From contig QGUX01000078.1 of NCBI GenBank assembly GCA_003242275.1, forward strand, positions 1-12,937: a DNA stretch of 12,937 bases, given 5' to 3'. The notes below the pieces were generated by a model. It ran no database searches, had not been told where the DNA came from, and was given only the letters and a program-made list of their open reading frames with translations. This DNA is from Pseudomonadota bacterium. Its GTDB lineage: Bacteria; Pseudomonadota; Gammaproteobacteria; Steroidobacterales; Steroidobacteraceae. Positions 1 to 7,624 of this stretch are shown in pieces (the stretch's first letter is position 1; each line of letters opens with the position of its first letter). The position numbers and the translations under genes are program-made.

Positions 1-230
1 GCGCAGCGCGGCTCGATGCGGTCGGGCGCCGCCTCGAGCACGCGCACCAGCCCGGCCTCGTCGTGGCTGCGCGAACGGCGGCGGATGCGGTACTCGACCA
101 GCTCGCCGGGCAGCGCGCCGGCGACGAACACGGTCTTGCCCGCGCCGCGAACCACGCCCCAGCCCTCGTGGTTCAGCGCGTCGACGCGGCCGGTGAGCGA
201 CTCGTTCAGGGCTGCCCGGGCGTTGGCCAT
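1..230 (-). CDS. rlmD: 23S rRNA (uracil-5-)-methyltransferase RlmD, 5' end only (partial)
   Basis: The gene begins with ATG at 230 and runs off the left edge of the window; 76 codons are visible. The residues match the N-terminal TRAM domain of the RlmD/RumA family. After a short leader there is a DALNHEGWGVVR strand, then KTVFVAGALPGE, YRIRRRSRSHDEA and finally PDRIEPRC. The last Cys should be the first ligand of the iron-sulfur cluster that follows the TRAM domain in this family. RlmD uses S-adenosylmethionine to methylate a uracil in 23S rRNA; the catalytic domain lies outside the window. The first 25 bases overlap the 3' end of the upstream exonuclease gene. No clear Shine-Dalgarno sequence precedes the ATG, so translation is probably coupled. 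Related TRAM methyltransferases such as RlmC or TrmA are less likely but cannot be excluded from this fragment. Confidence 0.85.
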   Translation of the reverse strand, partial: MANARAALNESLTGRVDALNHEGWGVVRGAGKTVFVAGALPGELVEYRIRRRSRSHDEAGLVRVLEAAPDRIEPRC

Positions 231-988
231 GCCGCCAGGAACTCGCGATGGTGGGGCTGCCCGGACGCGGCCAGCATGGCGCGCACGCGCGCGCACTCCT
301 CCTGGTAACCCTCGTCCGTGAGCCGGCCGCGCATGCGGTCGAAGGACAGCAGCACCAGGTAGGTGTTCAGCACGTCGGTCTCGCAATAATTGCGGATACC
401 GGCGATGTTGCCAGCCAGCCAGGCATCCCAGACCTGCGCGCCGGAAAAGCCCAGCTTGCCGGGCAGGCCGAGCAGCAGCGCCATGCTGGACAGCGACACG
501 CGGCCGCGCGACTGGTAGCCCGCGAGCACGTCCATCAGGTCGAGGTGGCGCCAGTGGAAGCGGCCGAGGTAGTTGTTGTAGCGGAAGGCCGCATCTTCGT
601 CGCCCGTTTCCCAGTAGCGCGCCGCGCGCACGCCGTGCAGCATGCAGCGATAGTGCATCACCGGCAGGTCGAAGCCGCTGCCGTTCCAGGACACCAGGTC
701 CGGGGTGAAGCGCTCGATGCCGTCGAAGAATCGCTCCAGCAGCTCGCGCTCGCCGCTGCCCGGTTCGCCGAGGCTCCAGAGCTTCAGCGTCTCGCCCCGC
801 CGCAGCAGGCAGGCGATGGCCACCACGCGCTGCTGCTCCAGCGGCAGGAAGTCGTTGCCCGTCTGCTCGCGCCGCAGCGCCGTCATCGCCGTGGCAACCT
901 CGGCGTCGGTGAGGCCCGCAAGTCCCAGCGCCCGCCGGCCGTACTCCACGTCGGGCACGGTCTCGATGTCGAACACCAGGTAGTTCAT
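206..988 (-). CDS. 3'-5' exonuclease, PolB-exonuclease-like DEDDy family
   Basis: This 260-residue protein has the DnaQ-like exonuclease core. FDIETVP at 6-12 supplies Asp7 and Glu9 (Exo I). WNGSGFDLP at 101-109 supplies the Exo II Asp107. YCETD at 201-205 is the Exo III Y-x3-D signature with Asp205, which places it in the DEDDy group. HLDLMDVL at 148-155 adds another conserved acidic motif. The pattern fits the stand-alone family of predicted 3'-5' exonucleases related to the proofreading domain of DNA polymerase B (DNA_pol_B_exo2). Its substrate is not known to me; trimming of DNA or RNA 3' ends is inferred from the fold. The ATG overlaps the pdxJ stop as ATGA, and its own stop lies 25 bases inside rlmD. 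It therefore sits in the era-recO-pdxJ transcription unit. Confidence 0.88.
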   Translation of the reverse strand: MNYLVFDIETVPDVEYGRRALGLAGLTDAEVATAMTALRREQTGNDFLPLEQQRVVAIACLLRRGETLKLWSLGEPGSGERELLERFFDGIERFTPDLVSWNGSGFDLPVMHYRCMLHGVRAARYWETGDEDAAFRYNNYLGRFHWRHLDLMDVLAGYQSRGRVSLSSMALLLGLPGKLGFSGAQVWDAWLAGNIAGIRNYCETDVLNTYLVLLSFDRMRGRLTDEGYQEECARVRAMLAASGQPHHREFLAAWPTPGQP

Positions 989-1713
989 TGCCGCGCCGCC
1001 AGCATCAGCGCCTTCATCTCGCGCACGGCCTCGGCGAGGCCGGTGAACAGCGCGCGGCCCACGATGGCATAGCCGATGTTCAGCTCCACGATCTCGGGAA
1101 TGGCCGCCACCCGTTGCACATTGTGGTAGTCGAGGCCGTGGCCGGCATGCACGGTGAGTCCCATCGAGTCCGCCAGCCGTGCGGCCGCGTGCAGGCGTTC
1201 CAGCTCCTGCGCGCGCGCCGGCCCGGTGCGCTCGGCATAGGTGCCGGTGTGCAGCTCGATGACGCGCGCGCCCACCGCCGCGGCGGCCTCGATCTGGACC
1301 GGATCCGGATCGATGAACAGCGACACGCGGATGCCGGCGGCGGCCAGGCGCGAAACCGCATCGCGCAGCGCCGGCTGCTGCCCGGCCACGTCCAGTCCGC
1401 CCTCGGTGGTGAGCTCCTCGCGCCGCTCGGGCACCAGGCAGCAGTCCGAAGGCGCCAGGCGCGTGGCGATGTCCAGCATCTCGGCGGTGGCCGCCATCTC
1501 CAGGTTCAGCCGCGTCTGCATCATCGGCAGCAGCGTGAACACGTCGCGGTCCACGATGTGGCGGCGGTCCTCGCGCAGGTGCATGGTGATGCTGTCGGCG
1601 CCGGCCTGCTCGGCCAGCAGCGCCGCATGCACCGGATCGGGATGGCGCGCGCGGCGCGCATTGCGCACCGTCCCCACATGGTCGACGTTCACGCCCAGCG
1701 CGATCGTTCTCAT
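985..1713 (-). CDS. pdxJ: pyridoxine 5'-phosphate synthase PdxJ
   Basis: PdxJ makes pyridoxine 5'-phosphate from 1-deoxyxylulose 5-phosphate and 3-amino-1-hydroxyacetone 1-phosphate, the last ring-closing step of the DXP-dependent vitamin B6 pathway in the cytoplasm. The 242-residue TIM-barrel protein is essentially the same length as the E. coli enzyme. Visible motifs are GVNVDH (7-12), [10 protein letters not shown] (44-53, with His45, Arg47 and His52), NLEMA (70-74, catalytic Glu72), EGGLDVAGQ (104-112), HTG (155-157) and [10 protein letters not shown] (190-199, His192). I chose the ATG at 1713 because the protein then starts directly before GVNVDH as in homologues; a longer reading would extend into recO. 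It begins two bases after the recO stop and overlaps the next gene as ATGA. No acpS gene follows, although acpS often does in enterobacteria. Confidence 0.97.
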   Translation of the reverse strand: MRTIALGVNVDHVGTVRNARRARHPDPVHAALLAEQAGADSITMHLREDRRHIVDRDVFTLLPMMQTRLNLEMAATAEMLDIATRLAPSDCCLVPERREELTTEGGLDVAGQQPALRDAVSRLAAAGIRVSLFIDPDPVQIEAAAAVGARVIELHTGTYAERTGPARAQELERLHAAARLADSMGLTVHAGHGLDYHNVQRVAAIPEIVELNIGYAIVGRALFTGLAEAVREMKALMLAARQ

Positions 1714-1715
1714 CG

Positions 1716-2327
1716 TCAATGTCCCTGCCAGCTTCGTTCGAACTGCTTCAGTGAAATCGCCACGTCGCGGGTGCGCAGGTCCCTGCCCTCCAGGCACTGC
1801 GTCATGCGCGCCTTGAGTACCGGACGCAGCCGCTCGAGTTCCTCCGGGTCGTCGAAGCGCGCTTCCTCCAGCCCCGCGATGCCGTAGCCCAGGATCTCCA
1901 GCAGCCGCTTCTCGTACAGCCGCAGTACCTTCTCCTGCCGCGCGTCGGTGCGCAGGCCTTCCAGCACCCCGCGGTAACAGGCGAACAGTTCCGGCTGCGG
2001 ATCATGGCGCGCGGTCAGCGCCAGCACCAGCTCCGAGCAGTACCACGCCGACATCATCCGCGCAGGCGGCAGCGGCGATGCCGGCAGGGTGGCATGGTCG
2101 ATCTCGGCGTGGATCAGGCGCGGCGCCTCGCCACGCCCGGCCCAGGAGACCAGCAGCGGCACGAAGGGCTGCAGCACGCCGGCCAGCTTCGCCTTCGTGC
2201 CGCGCACGCCGCGCGCGAACGCCGACAGGCGGCCATGCGTGGCGGTGAACAGCTCGATGATGGAGCCATTGTCCTCCCACGGGCGCCGGTGCAGCACGAA
2301 GGCCTGCACCAGTTCGGCTCGCTGCAC
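1716..2327 (-). CDS. recO: DNA repair protein RecO (short form)
   Basis: RecO is a recombination mediator that works with RecR to load RecA onto SSB-coated single-stranded DNA and promotes strand annealing. The N-terminal OB-fold is recognisable: [20 protein letters not shown] (9-28), [13 protein letters not shown] (31-43), then [11 protein letters not shown] (52-62). The helical part follows, with YCSELVLAL (96-104) and [16 protein letters not shown] (135-150), and ends with [16 protein letters not shown] (181-196). At 203 residues it is about 40 shorter than E. coli RecO (242). The missing piece lies after LGYGI, where many RecO proteins carry a Cys-rich or structural insert. It starts with GTG at 2327, three bases after the era stop, behind a strong GGAGG. 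Confidence 0.93.
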   Translation of the reverse strand: MQRAELVQAFVLHRRPWEDNGSIIELFTATHGRLSAFARGVRGTKAKLAGVLQPFVPLLVSWAGRGEAPRLIHAEIDHATLPASPLPPARMMSAWYCSELVLALTARHDPQPELFACYRGVLEGLRTDARQEKVLRLYEKRLLEILGYGIAGLEEARFDDPEELERLRPVLKARMTQCLEGRDLRTRDVAISLKQFERSWQGH

Positions 2328-2330
2328 GGC

Positions 2331-3239
2331 CTATTCCTCCACGCCGAGCTGGCGCAGCGCCTGGGCATTGTCGGCCCAGTCCTCGCGCACCTTCACCCAC
2401 AGCTGCAGGTGCAGGCGCCGCCCCAGCAGCTGGTTCAGCTCGCGCCGTGCCGCCGAACCCACGCGCTTGAGCCGCTCGCCGCGTGCGCCGATCACGATGG
2501 GCTTGTGGCCGGCCTTCTCCACCCAGATCACCGCCGAGACCACGAGCTGGCCGTCCTCCTCCTCGCCGGTGGCCTCCACCTCCACGGCAATGCCGTAGGG
2601 CAGCTCCTCCTCCAGCTCCAGGGTGAGCTTCTCGCGGATGATCTCGGCAATGCGGAAGTTCTGGCCTCGATCGGTGACCTGGTCCGGCGGGAACATGGGC
2701 GGGGACTCGGGCAGGTGCCGTGCGATCACCCCGGCGAGGCGCCGCGCGTCCTCCTCCTTCAGCGCCGACAGCGGCACCACCTCGGCGAAGTCGTGCCGCT
2801 CCGCCAGCCTGGCGAGGAAGGGCAGCAGCTTCTCGCGCGGCTTCACCCGATCGACCTTGTTCACCACCGCGATCACCGGGCGGTTGGCAGCCTTCGCCCG
2901 CTGCAATGCCAGCTCGTCCTCGTCGCCGAAGCGCAGCGCCTCGACCACGAACACCACGAGGTCCGCGTCCATGGCGGCGGCGGCGGCGGCGCGGTTCATC
3001 GCACGGTTCAGCGCCCGCCCCTCCTTGCGATGCAGGCCGGGTGTGTCGACGAAGGCGATCTGCGCATGCGGCAGGTTCACCAGCCCCAGCACCCGGTGGC
3101 GCGTGGTCTGCGGCTTGGGCGTGACGATGGACACCTTGCTGCCGGTCAGCGCGTTCAGCAGCGTGGACTTGCCCACGTTGGGCCGCCCGATCAGCGCCGC
3201 GAAGCCGGCGCGATGCCCCGTGGCAGGTCCGCCGCTCAT
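2331..3239 (-). CDS. era: GTPase Era
   Basis: Era is an essential GTPase that binds the 3' end of 16S rRNA and acts in late 30S subunit assembly, partly at the membrane. The 302-residue protein matches the family length (E. coli 301). The GTPase domain shows the P-loop GRPNVGKS (18-25), the effector region around KPQTTRHRV (42-50), DTPG (65-68) and NKVD (127-130). The C-terminal KH domain is marked by KPIVIGARGERLKRVG (246-261). The ATG overlaps the rnc stop as ATGA, so translation is probably coupled to RNase III. A run of six identical GCC codons encodes Ala84-Ala89 between G3 and G4. Homologues have small residues there, so it is not an insertion. Confidence 0.98.
   Translation of the reverse strand: MSGGPATGHRAGFAALIGRPNVGKSTLLNALTGSKVSIVTPKPQTTRHRVLGLVNLPHAQIAFVDTPGLHRKEGRALNRAMNRAAAAAAMDADLVVFVVEALRFGDEDELALQRAKAANRPVIAVVNKVDRVKPREKLLPFLARLAERHDFAEVVPLSALKEEDARRLAGVIARHLPESPPMFPPDQVTDRGQNFRIAEIIREKLTLELEEELPYGIAVEVEATGEEEDGQLVVSAVIWVEKAGHKPIVIGARGERLKRVGSAARRELNQLLGRRLHLQLWVKVREDWADNAQALRQLGVEE
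2336..2340 (-). promoter_or_regulatory. recO ribosome binding site GGAGG
   Basis: A perfect GGAGG lies eight bases upstream of the GTG start of recO. It is embedded in the last two sense codons (GTG GAG GAA TAG) of era. It fixes the recO start at 2327 although the start codon is not ATG, and it implies that ribosomes finishing era can reinitiate on recO. Confidence 0.75.
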
Positions 3240-3961
3240 CGGCCCCAGAGCTCCGCGAGCTGGTCCAGGAGCTTCCCGGCCGCCTGCTGCTCGGCGCGCC
3301 GGCGGCTCGAGCCCGTGCCCTGCGCCGCCAGGGGTTGCTCCCGTCCCGACAGGTGCGCCTCGCAGCGCACCGTGAACACCTGCTCGTGGGGCTCGCCCAC
3401 GGTGCTCTCCAGCACGTAGGCCGGCAGTGCCTCGCCGCGCCCCTGCAGCAGTTCCTGCAGGCGGGTCTTGGCGTCCTTCAGCCCCTCGGGCCGCAGCGAT
3501 TCGAGCTGGGGTGCATACAGCCTGAGGATCAGGCCGCGCACCTCGTCCAGGCCGCCTTCCAGGTACATGGCGCCGAACAGCGCCTCGGTGGCGTCGGCGA
3601 GGATGGATTCGCGGCGGAAGCCGCCCGAGCGCAGCTCGCCGCTGCCCAGGTGCAGCATGGCACCGATGCCGATCTGCGCGCCGATCTGCGCCAGCGGCGC
3701 GCTGCTGACCAGGCGCGCACGCAGGCGCGAGAGGTCACCCTCGTCCGCGGCGGCGAAGCGCCGGAACAGCTCCTCGGCGATCACCATGCCGAGCACGGCG
3801 TCGCCGAGGAATTCGAGGCGTTCGTTGTTGTCCTGGCGGGCACTGCGATGGGTCAGGGCCGAACGGTACAGGTCGATCTGCCGCACCTCGCGGCCGAGCA
3901 GCCCGCACACCCAGGCGGCGATGGCCTCGTCGCCCGCGCGCGCCGGCGCAGGCGCGTTCAT
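3236..3961 (-). CDS. rnc: ribonuclease III
   Basis: RNase III cleaves double-stranded RNA, including precursors of 16S and 23S rRNA. The 241-residue protein has the catalytic domain with signature NERLEFLGDAVL (46-57), giving Glu47, Glu50 and Asp54, and DATEALFGAMYLEGG (123-137), giving Asp123 and catalytic Glu126. A double-stranded RNA binding domain follows at about 163-238, beginning DAKTRLQELLQ and ending SSRRRAEQQAAGKLL. I chose the ATG at 3961: it has a CAGGA seven bases upstream and lies 16 bases after the stop of the preceding gene. A GTG at 3994 would add 11 residues but overlaps that gene. The stop overlaps the era start. Adjacent rnc and era is a widely conserved pair that couples rRNA processing to subunit maturation. 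Confidence 0.97.
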   Translation of the reverse strand: MNAPAPARAGDEAIAAWVCGLLGREVRQIDLYRSALTHRSARQDNNERLEFLGDAVLGMVIAEELFRRFAAADEGDLSRLRARLVSSAPLAQIGAQIGIGAMLHLGSGELRSGGFRRESILADATEALFGAMYLEGGLDEVRGLILRLYAPQLESLRPEGLKDAKTRLQELLQGRGEALPAYVLESTVGEPHEQVFTVRCEAHLSGREQPLAAQGTGSSRRRAEQQAAGKLLDQLAELWGR

Positions 3962-3968
3962 GGCGGGA

Positions 3969-3973
3969 TCCTG
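3969..3973 (-). promoter_or_regulatory. rnc ribosome binding site CAGGA
   Basis: CAGGA lies seven bases before the ATG at 3961, in the short gap after the DUF4845 stop codon. It supports this ATG over the GTG at 3994 as the rnc start. Confidence 0.6.
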
Positions 3974-3977
3974 CTGG

Positions 3978-4343
3978 TTACTGGATGACCACACGCCGGT
4001 CGAAGGTGACCAGCAGGTTGATGTCCGCGAACAGCGGCGCCACCTGCTCGTAGTTGACCTCGATCACCCATTCGCTGCCGTCCCGCGCCACCCGGATCTG
4101 GTCGACGCTCGGCGTCTCGATGCCCTCGACGTTGAAGCGCCGTGAAATGGAGGTGCGCACGGCGCCGGGATTGACCGAGGTCTCGGTGCGGGCCTCCTGC
4201 GCGGCCTGTTCCACGGCATTGGCGACCTTGACGTGGTTGAGGTAGATGGGGATGAGCCTGATCGCCATGTAGAGCACGATGGCCATGGGGATCAGCAGCA
4301 CGACCCAGCCGATGAACGTGATGCCCGCCTGCCGCTTGCGCAT
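3978..4343 (-). CDS. DUF4845 family single-pass membrane protein
   Basis: This 121-residue protein has a short basic N-terminus (MRKRQAG), one hydrophobic helix at about residues 8-31, and a soluble C-terminal part of about 90 residues. The gene position between lepB and rnc and the sequence pattern (GITFIGWV, then LIPIYLNHVKV near 30-40 and a C-terminal VTFDRRVVI strand) match the DUF4845 family, found in this place in many gammaproteobacteria. Its function is unknown. The N-terminus resembles a type IV pilin leader (Gly followed by Ile-Thr-Phe), but the pilin Glu at +5 is absent. A single inner-membrane anchor with a periplasmic domain is the simplest reading. An AGAGG lies upstream of the ATG, and the gap from lepB is 18 bases. 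Confidence 0.85.
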   Translation of the reverse strand: MRKRQAGITFIGWVVLLIPMAIVLYMAIRLIPIYLNHVKVANAVEQAAQEARTETSVNPGAVRTSISRRFNVEGIETPSVDQIRVARDGSEWVIEVNYEQVAPLFADINLLVTFDRRVVIQ

Positions 4344-4361
4344 GTGTCGAGACCTCTGTCC

Positions 4362-5468
4362 TCAGTCGATGCGTTGACCGATGCGTCCCCAGTTGATCTT
4401 GCTCCAGCCGCGACGCTCCAGGTCGAAATTGAACCAGACCCGGCGCGCGCCACCGACGAGGTTCTCCTCGGGGACGAACCCCCAGTAGCGCCCGTCCTCG
4501 CTGTTGTCGCGATTATCGCCGATCATCAGGTAACTGCCAGCCGGCACTTCCACTTCCTGCATGTCACCATTGTCCGCCATGCCCGGTCGTGACAGAAGTT
4601 CAGGATCCTCCTCGCAGGGGTAGTTGTACCTGATGCGCCGGTCACAGGATGGCAGCAGCATCTGCACCCCGAGCCGGTGGGGCGTGCGGCAGGAAATGGC
4701 CTGGTGCACGTGCTCGCCGGTGCGCACCTGGGCCAGGCGCATGTTCACGTAGCAGCCGTCGCTGTAGCGTCCCAGGTCCGTCTCGGGCAGGGGTTCGCCA
4801 TTGACATAAATGCGGTCGTCCTGCACCCGGACCCGGTCCCCCGGCAGGCCCACCACCCGCTTGATGTAGTTCATCGAGGGATTCAGCGGGTAGCGGAACA
4901 CCACCACGTCGCCCCGCCGTGGCTCCCCGAGGTCGAGGATCTTCCTGTTGGTCACCGGGAGCCTCAGGCCGTAGGCGAACTTGTTGACCAGGATGAAGTC
5001 GCCGGCGTGCAGCGTCGGCATCATCGAATCGGAGGGAATGCGGAAGGGTTCGAACAGGAAGGAGCGCAGCAACAGCACCACCACCACCACCGGCACCATG
5101 CTGCGGGCGTAGTCGACGGTACCGGGCTCGGGAACGGCCTCGGGATTCCTGCCCGCCGCCCGGGCGGCGCGGGCGCGTTGCGGCGCGAACACCCAGCGGT
5201 CCAGCGCCCAGACGGCGCCGCCGACCACGCTGGCCACCACCAGCACCAGCCCGAAGTCGAGCTGCTCGGAGCGCACCAGGCGGAGGACGCCCGCGACCAG
5301 CAGCACCGGCAGCATGCCGTAGAGCGCCTTCAGGAACGGCGCATCCTCGGCCGCCGCGGGCAGCGCGGCCAGGCGCCGGCGAGGGCGCAGGAACCAGTCG
5401 TCGACGACCACGACGGCCAGCACCGGCCACAGCAGCCACGTCAGCACCAGGATGATCTGATCGAACAC
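4362..5468 (-). CDS. lepB: signal peptidase I LepB with extended membrane region
   Basis: LepB removes signal peptides from exported proteins at the periplasmic face of the inner membrane by a Ser/Lys dyad. Catalytic Ser148 is in IPSDSMMPTL (144-153) and Lys203 in YIKRVVGLPGD (201-211). GDNRDNSEDGRYWGFVP at 317-333 is the box E region. The 368-residue protein is longer than the E. coli enzyme (324). Four hydrophobic segments are visible, at about 4-22, 49-65, 73-89 and 123-140; the last two match the two helices of E. coli LepB, so about 67 N-terminal residues are extra. Domain II has Cys239, Cys260, Cys275 and Cys285, which could form two periplasmic disulfides. The start is GTG at 5468 with GGAG six bases upstream, 13 bases after the lepA stop. 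Confidence 0.96.
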   Translation of the reverse strand: MFDQIILVLTWLLWPVLAVVVVDDWFLRPRRRLAALPAAAEDAPFLKALYGMLPVLLVAGVLRLVRSEQLDFGLVLVVASVVGGAVWALDRWVFAPQRARAARAAGRNPEAVPEPGTVDYARSMVPVVVVVLLLRSFLFEPFRIPSDSMMPTLHAGDFILVNKFAYGLRLPVTNRKILDLGEPRRGDVVVFRYPLNPSMNYIKRVVGLPGDRVRVQDDRIYVNGEPLPETDLGRYSDGCYVNMRLAQVRTGEHVHQAISCRTPHRLGVQMLLPSCDRRIRYNYPCEEDPELLSRPGMADNGDMQEVEVPAGSYLMIGDNRDNSEDGRYWGFVPEENLVGGARRVWFNFDLERRGWSKINWGRIGQRID

Positions 5469-5474
5469 GCCTCG

Positions 5475-5478
5475 CTCC
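5475..5478 (-). promoter_or_regulatory. lepB ribosome binding site GGAG
   Basis: GGAG lies six bases before the GTG start codon of lepB, in the 13-base gap after the lepA TAG. It supports the GTG at 5468 as the start. Confidence 0.55.
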
Positions 5479-5481
5479 GCC

Positions 5482-7287
5482 CTACTTCTTGCCGACCTTC
5501 AGCACCGCCAGGAATGCCTCCTGCGGGATCTCCACCGAGCCTACCTGTTTCATGCGCTTCTTGCCTTCCTTCTGCTTTTCCAGCAGCTTGCGCTTGCGCG
5601 ACACGTCGCCGCCGTAGCACTTGGCCAGCACGTTCTTGCGCAGCGCCTTCACGGTGGCGCGCGCGATCACGTGCGAGCCGATCGCGGCCTGTACGGCCAC
5701 CTCGAACATCTGCCGCGGGATCAGCTCGGAGAGCTTGTCGACCAGCTCGCGGCCGCGCGCATAGGCCGAGTCCTTGTGCACGATGATGGACAGCGCATCC
5801 ACCCGGTCGCCGTTGATCAGGATGTCGAGCTTGACCAGCGGCGCGCTGGCGAAGTGGCTGAATTCGTAGTCGAAGGAGGCGTAGCCGCGGCTGACGCTCT
5901 TCAGGCGGTCGAAGAAGTCCAGCACCACCTCCGCCAGCGGCAGCTCGTACTGCAGCGACACCTGCGTGCCCAGGTACAGCATCTTCTTCTGCACCCCGCG
6001 CTTCTCGCTGCACAGCTGCAGCACGCCGCCGACGTGCTCCGGCGGCACCAGGATGTTGGCGATGATGATGGGTTCGCGCAGGTCCGCGATCTCGTTCACC
6101 GGCGGCAGACGCGCGGGATTGTCGACGTACACGCTGCTGCCGTCGGTCTTGACCACCTCGTACACCACCGTGGGCGCGCTGGTGATCAGGTCGAGGTTGT
6201 ACTCGCGCTCCAGCCGCTCCTGCACGATGTCCATGTGCAGGAGGCCGAGGAAGCCCACGCGGAAACCGAAGCCCAGCGCCGTGGACACCTCCGGCTCGTA
6301 ATGCAGCGCCGAGTCGTTCAGGCGCAGCTTGGCCAGCGCGTCGCGGAAGGCCTCGTAGTCCTCGGTGTTGACCGGGAACACGCCGGCGAACACGCGCGGC
6401 TGCACCTTCTTGAAGCCCGGCAACGGCGCCGGGGCCGGGCGGGCGTCTCCGGTGATGGTGTCGCCGACCGGCGCGCCGTCGATCTCCTTGATGCCGGCCA
6501 CCACGAATCCCACCTCGCCGGCCGCCAGCTGCGGCAGCACCTCGGTCTTCGGCGTGAAGCGCCCGAGCTTGTCCACGGTGTACGTGCGCCCGGTGGACAT
6601 CACGCGGATCTTCTCGCCCGGCTTCATGGTGCCGTTGACCACGCGCACCAGCGACACCACGCCCACGTAGTTGTCGAACCAGGAATCGATGATCAGCGCC
6701 TGCAGCGGCGCGTCGCGCTCGCCCCTGGGAGGCGGGATGCGCCGGATCAGTGCCTCGATCAGCTCGGGCACGTTCTCGCCGGTCTTGGCCGATACGCGCA
6801 CCGCATCGGTGGCGTCGATGCCGATGATGTCGCCGATCTCGCGGATCACCCGCTCGGGCTCGGCCGAGGGCAGGTCGATCTTGTTGAGCACCGGCACCAC
6901 CTCGAGCCCCTGCTCGATGGCGGTGTAGCAGTTGGCCACGCTCTGCGCCTCCACGCCCTGCGCGGCGTCCACGACCAGCAGCGCGCCCTCGCAGGCGGCC
7001 AGGCTCCGCGACACCTCATAGGAGAAATCCACGTGGCCGGGGGTGTCGATCAGGTTCAGCTGGTAGCGCCGCCCGTCCACCGAGTCGTAGAACAGCGTGA
7101 CGCTCTGGGCCTTGATCGTGATGCCCCTTTCCCGCTCCAGCGCCATGTTGTCCAGCACCTGGGACTGCATCTCGCGTTCGGCCAGGCCGCCACAGATCTG
7201 GATCAGGCGGTCGGCAAGCGTGGACTTGCCGTGGTCGACGTGGGCGATGATCGAGAAATTGCGGATTGCGGAGAGTTCGCTGGACAA
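5482..7287 (-). CDS. lepA: translation factor LepA (elongation factor 4)
   Basis: LepA/EF4 is a ribosome-associated GTPase implicated in translation initiation and back-translocation, often membrane-associated. The 601-residue protein matches the family length (E. coli 599). GTPase motifs are AHVDHGKST (15-23), the switch I region [12 protein letters not shown] (52-63), DTPGH (81-85) and NKIDLP (135-140). The LepA-specific C-terminal domain is shown by [35 protein letters not shown] near the end, quoted only in part here as [12 protein letters not shown]. The start is a TTG at 7287. Upstream in frame there is a TAG at 7327-7329 with no ATG or GTG between, and starting further down would remove the P-loop. 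The lepA-lepB pair is a widespread operon. Confidence 0.97.
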   Translation of the reverse strand: MSSELSAIRNFSIIAHVDHGKSTLADRLIQICGGLAEREMQSQVLDNMALERERGITIKAQSVTLFYDSVDGRRYQLNLIDTPGHVDFSYEVSRSLAACEGALLVVDAAQGVEAQSVANCYTAIEQGLEVVPVLNKIDLPSAEPERVIREIGDIIGIDATDAVRVSAKTGENVPELIEALIRRIPPPRGERDAPLQALIIDSWFDNYVGVVSLVRVVNGTMKPGEKIRVMSTGRTYTVDKLGRFTPKTEVLPQLAAGEVGFVVAGIKEIDGAPVGDTITGDARPAPAPLPGFKKVQPRVFAGVFPVNTEDYEAFRDALAKLRLNDSALHYEPEVSTALGFGFRVGFLGLLHMDIVQERLEREYNLDLITSAPTVVYEVVKTDGSSVYVDNPARLPPVNEIADLREPIIIANILVPPEHVGGVLQLCSEKRGVQKKMLYLGTQVSLQYELPLAEVVLDFFDRLKSVSRGYASFDYEFSHFASAPLVKLDILINGDRVDALSIIVHKDSAYARGRELVDKLSELIPRQMFEVAVQAAIGSHVIARATVKALRKNVLAKCYGGDVSRKRKLLEKQKEGKKRMKQVGSVEIPQEAFLAVLKVGKK

Positions 7288-7323
7288 GTTGCGGCCCGGA
7301 ATGGGGTCAGTGATCGGCCGCGC

Positions 7324-7329
7324 ATTCTA
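7324..7329 (-). promoter_or_regulatory. possible -10 element upstream of lepA
   Basis: The 64-base gap between the glutaredoxin-like gene and lepA contains TAGAAT, a near match to the sigma-70 -10 hexamer TATAAT, about 36 bases before the TTG start. No good -35 hexamer is found 16-18 bases upstream. It could give the lepA-to-rlmD block its own promoter, but it rests on one hexamer. Confidence 0.3.
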
Positions 7330-7351
7330 CCCCAGCGCCCTGCTGGCCGCT

Positions 7352-7624
7352 TCAGCGGGCCCGGAGCAGCCTCAGGAGCTCGTCCCGGTCCAGCCGGTGG
7401 CGACAGACCACCGCCCCGCCCCACAGCAGCACGGGGATGTCCAGCCCGTAGCGTCGCCTGAGGACGGGATCGGAGTCCACGTCGACCTTGTGCACGGGCG
7501 GCAACGGGCATTCGCGCGCCAGCGCGGCCAGCCCGGCCTCGAACTCCTCGCACAGGCCGCACTCGGGCCGGGTCAGCAGCAGCAGCGGCGGAACGGGCTC
7601 ACTCAGGCCGGACAGCCTCGGCAA
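7352..7624 (-). CDS. glutaredoxin-like thioredoxin-fold protein
   Basis: This small protein (90 residues with the TTG start at 7624) has the thioredoxin-fold signature of the glutaredoxin-like DUF836 family. A first strand LLLLT is followed by RPECGLCEE, with the CxxC pair Cys22 and Cys25. A second strand VHKVDVDSDP (44-53) follows, then RRRYGLDIPVLLWGG with the presumed cis-Pro64. Redox activity on thiols is inferred from these motifs; the partner is unknown. Extra cysteines are Cys39 and Cys74. The start is uncertain: no ATG or GTG is available in frame near the N-terminus, and the TTG overlaps the 3' end of rseB by 26 bases without a clear Shine-Dalgarno sequence. It sits between rseB and lepA, where other species have rseC and mucD. 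Confidence 0.82.
   Translation of the reverse strand: MPRLSGLSEPVPPLLLLTRPECGLCEEFEAGLAALARECPLPPVHKVDVDSDPVLRRRYGLDIPVLLWGGAVVCRHRLDRDELLRLLRAR

Noticed and set aside
1714..1797. An upstream pdxJ start that would give a longer N-terminus
   Set aside because: The added residues lie within recO coding sequence and have no counterpart in PdxJ; the ATG at 1713 gives the family length.
2973..2990. Six tandem GCC codons in era, a possible slippage tract
   Set aside because: It encodes six alanines where other Era proteins have small residues, it keeps frame, and 18 bases of this kind are common in GC-rich genes.
2004..3419. A long open frame (471 codons) on the plus strand opposite recO, era and rnc
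   Set aside because: It is antisense to three confidently identified genes, is His/Gln/Arg-rich with no recognisable domain, and is what GC-rich coding DNA produces in the opposite frame.
7333..7360. A hairpin around the stop of the glutaredoxin-like gene as a terminator
   Set aside because: The stem GGCCGCT/AGCGGGCC is imperfect and overlaps the stop codon, and no T-run follows on the minus strand.
5671..7461. A 596-codon open frame on the plus strand opposite lepA
   Set aside because: It mirrors lepA codons, is rich in His, Gln, Leu and Val without motifs, and has no ribosome binding site. LepA is certain.
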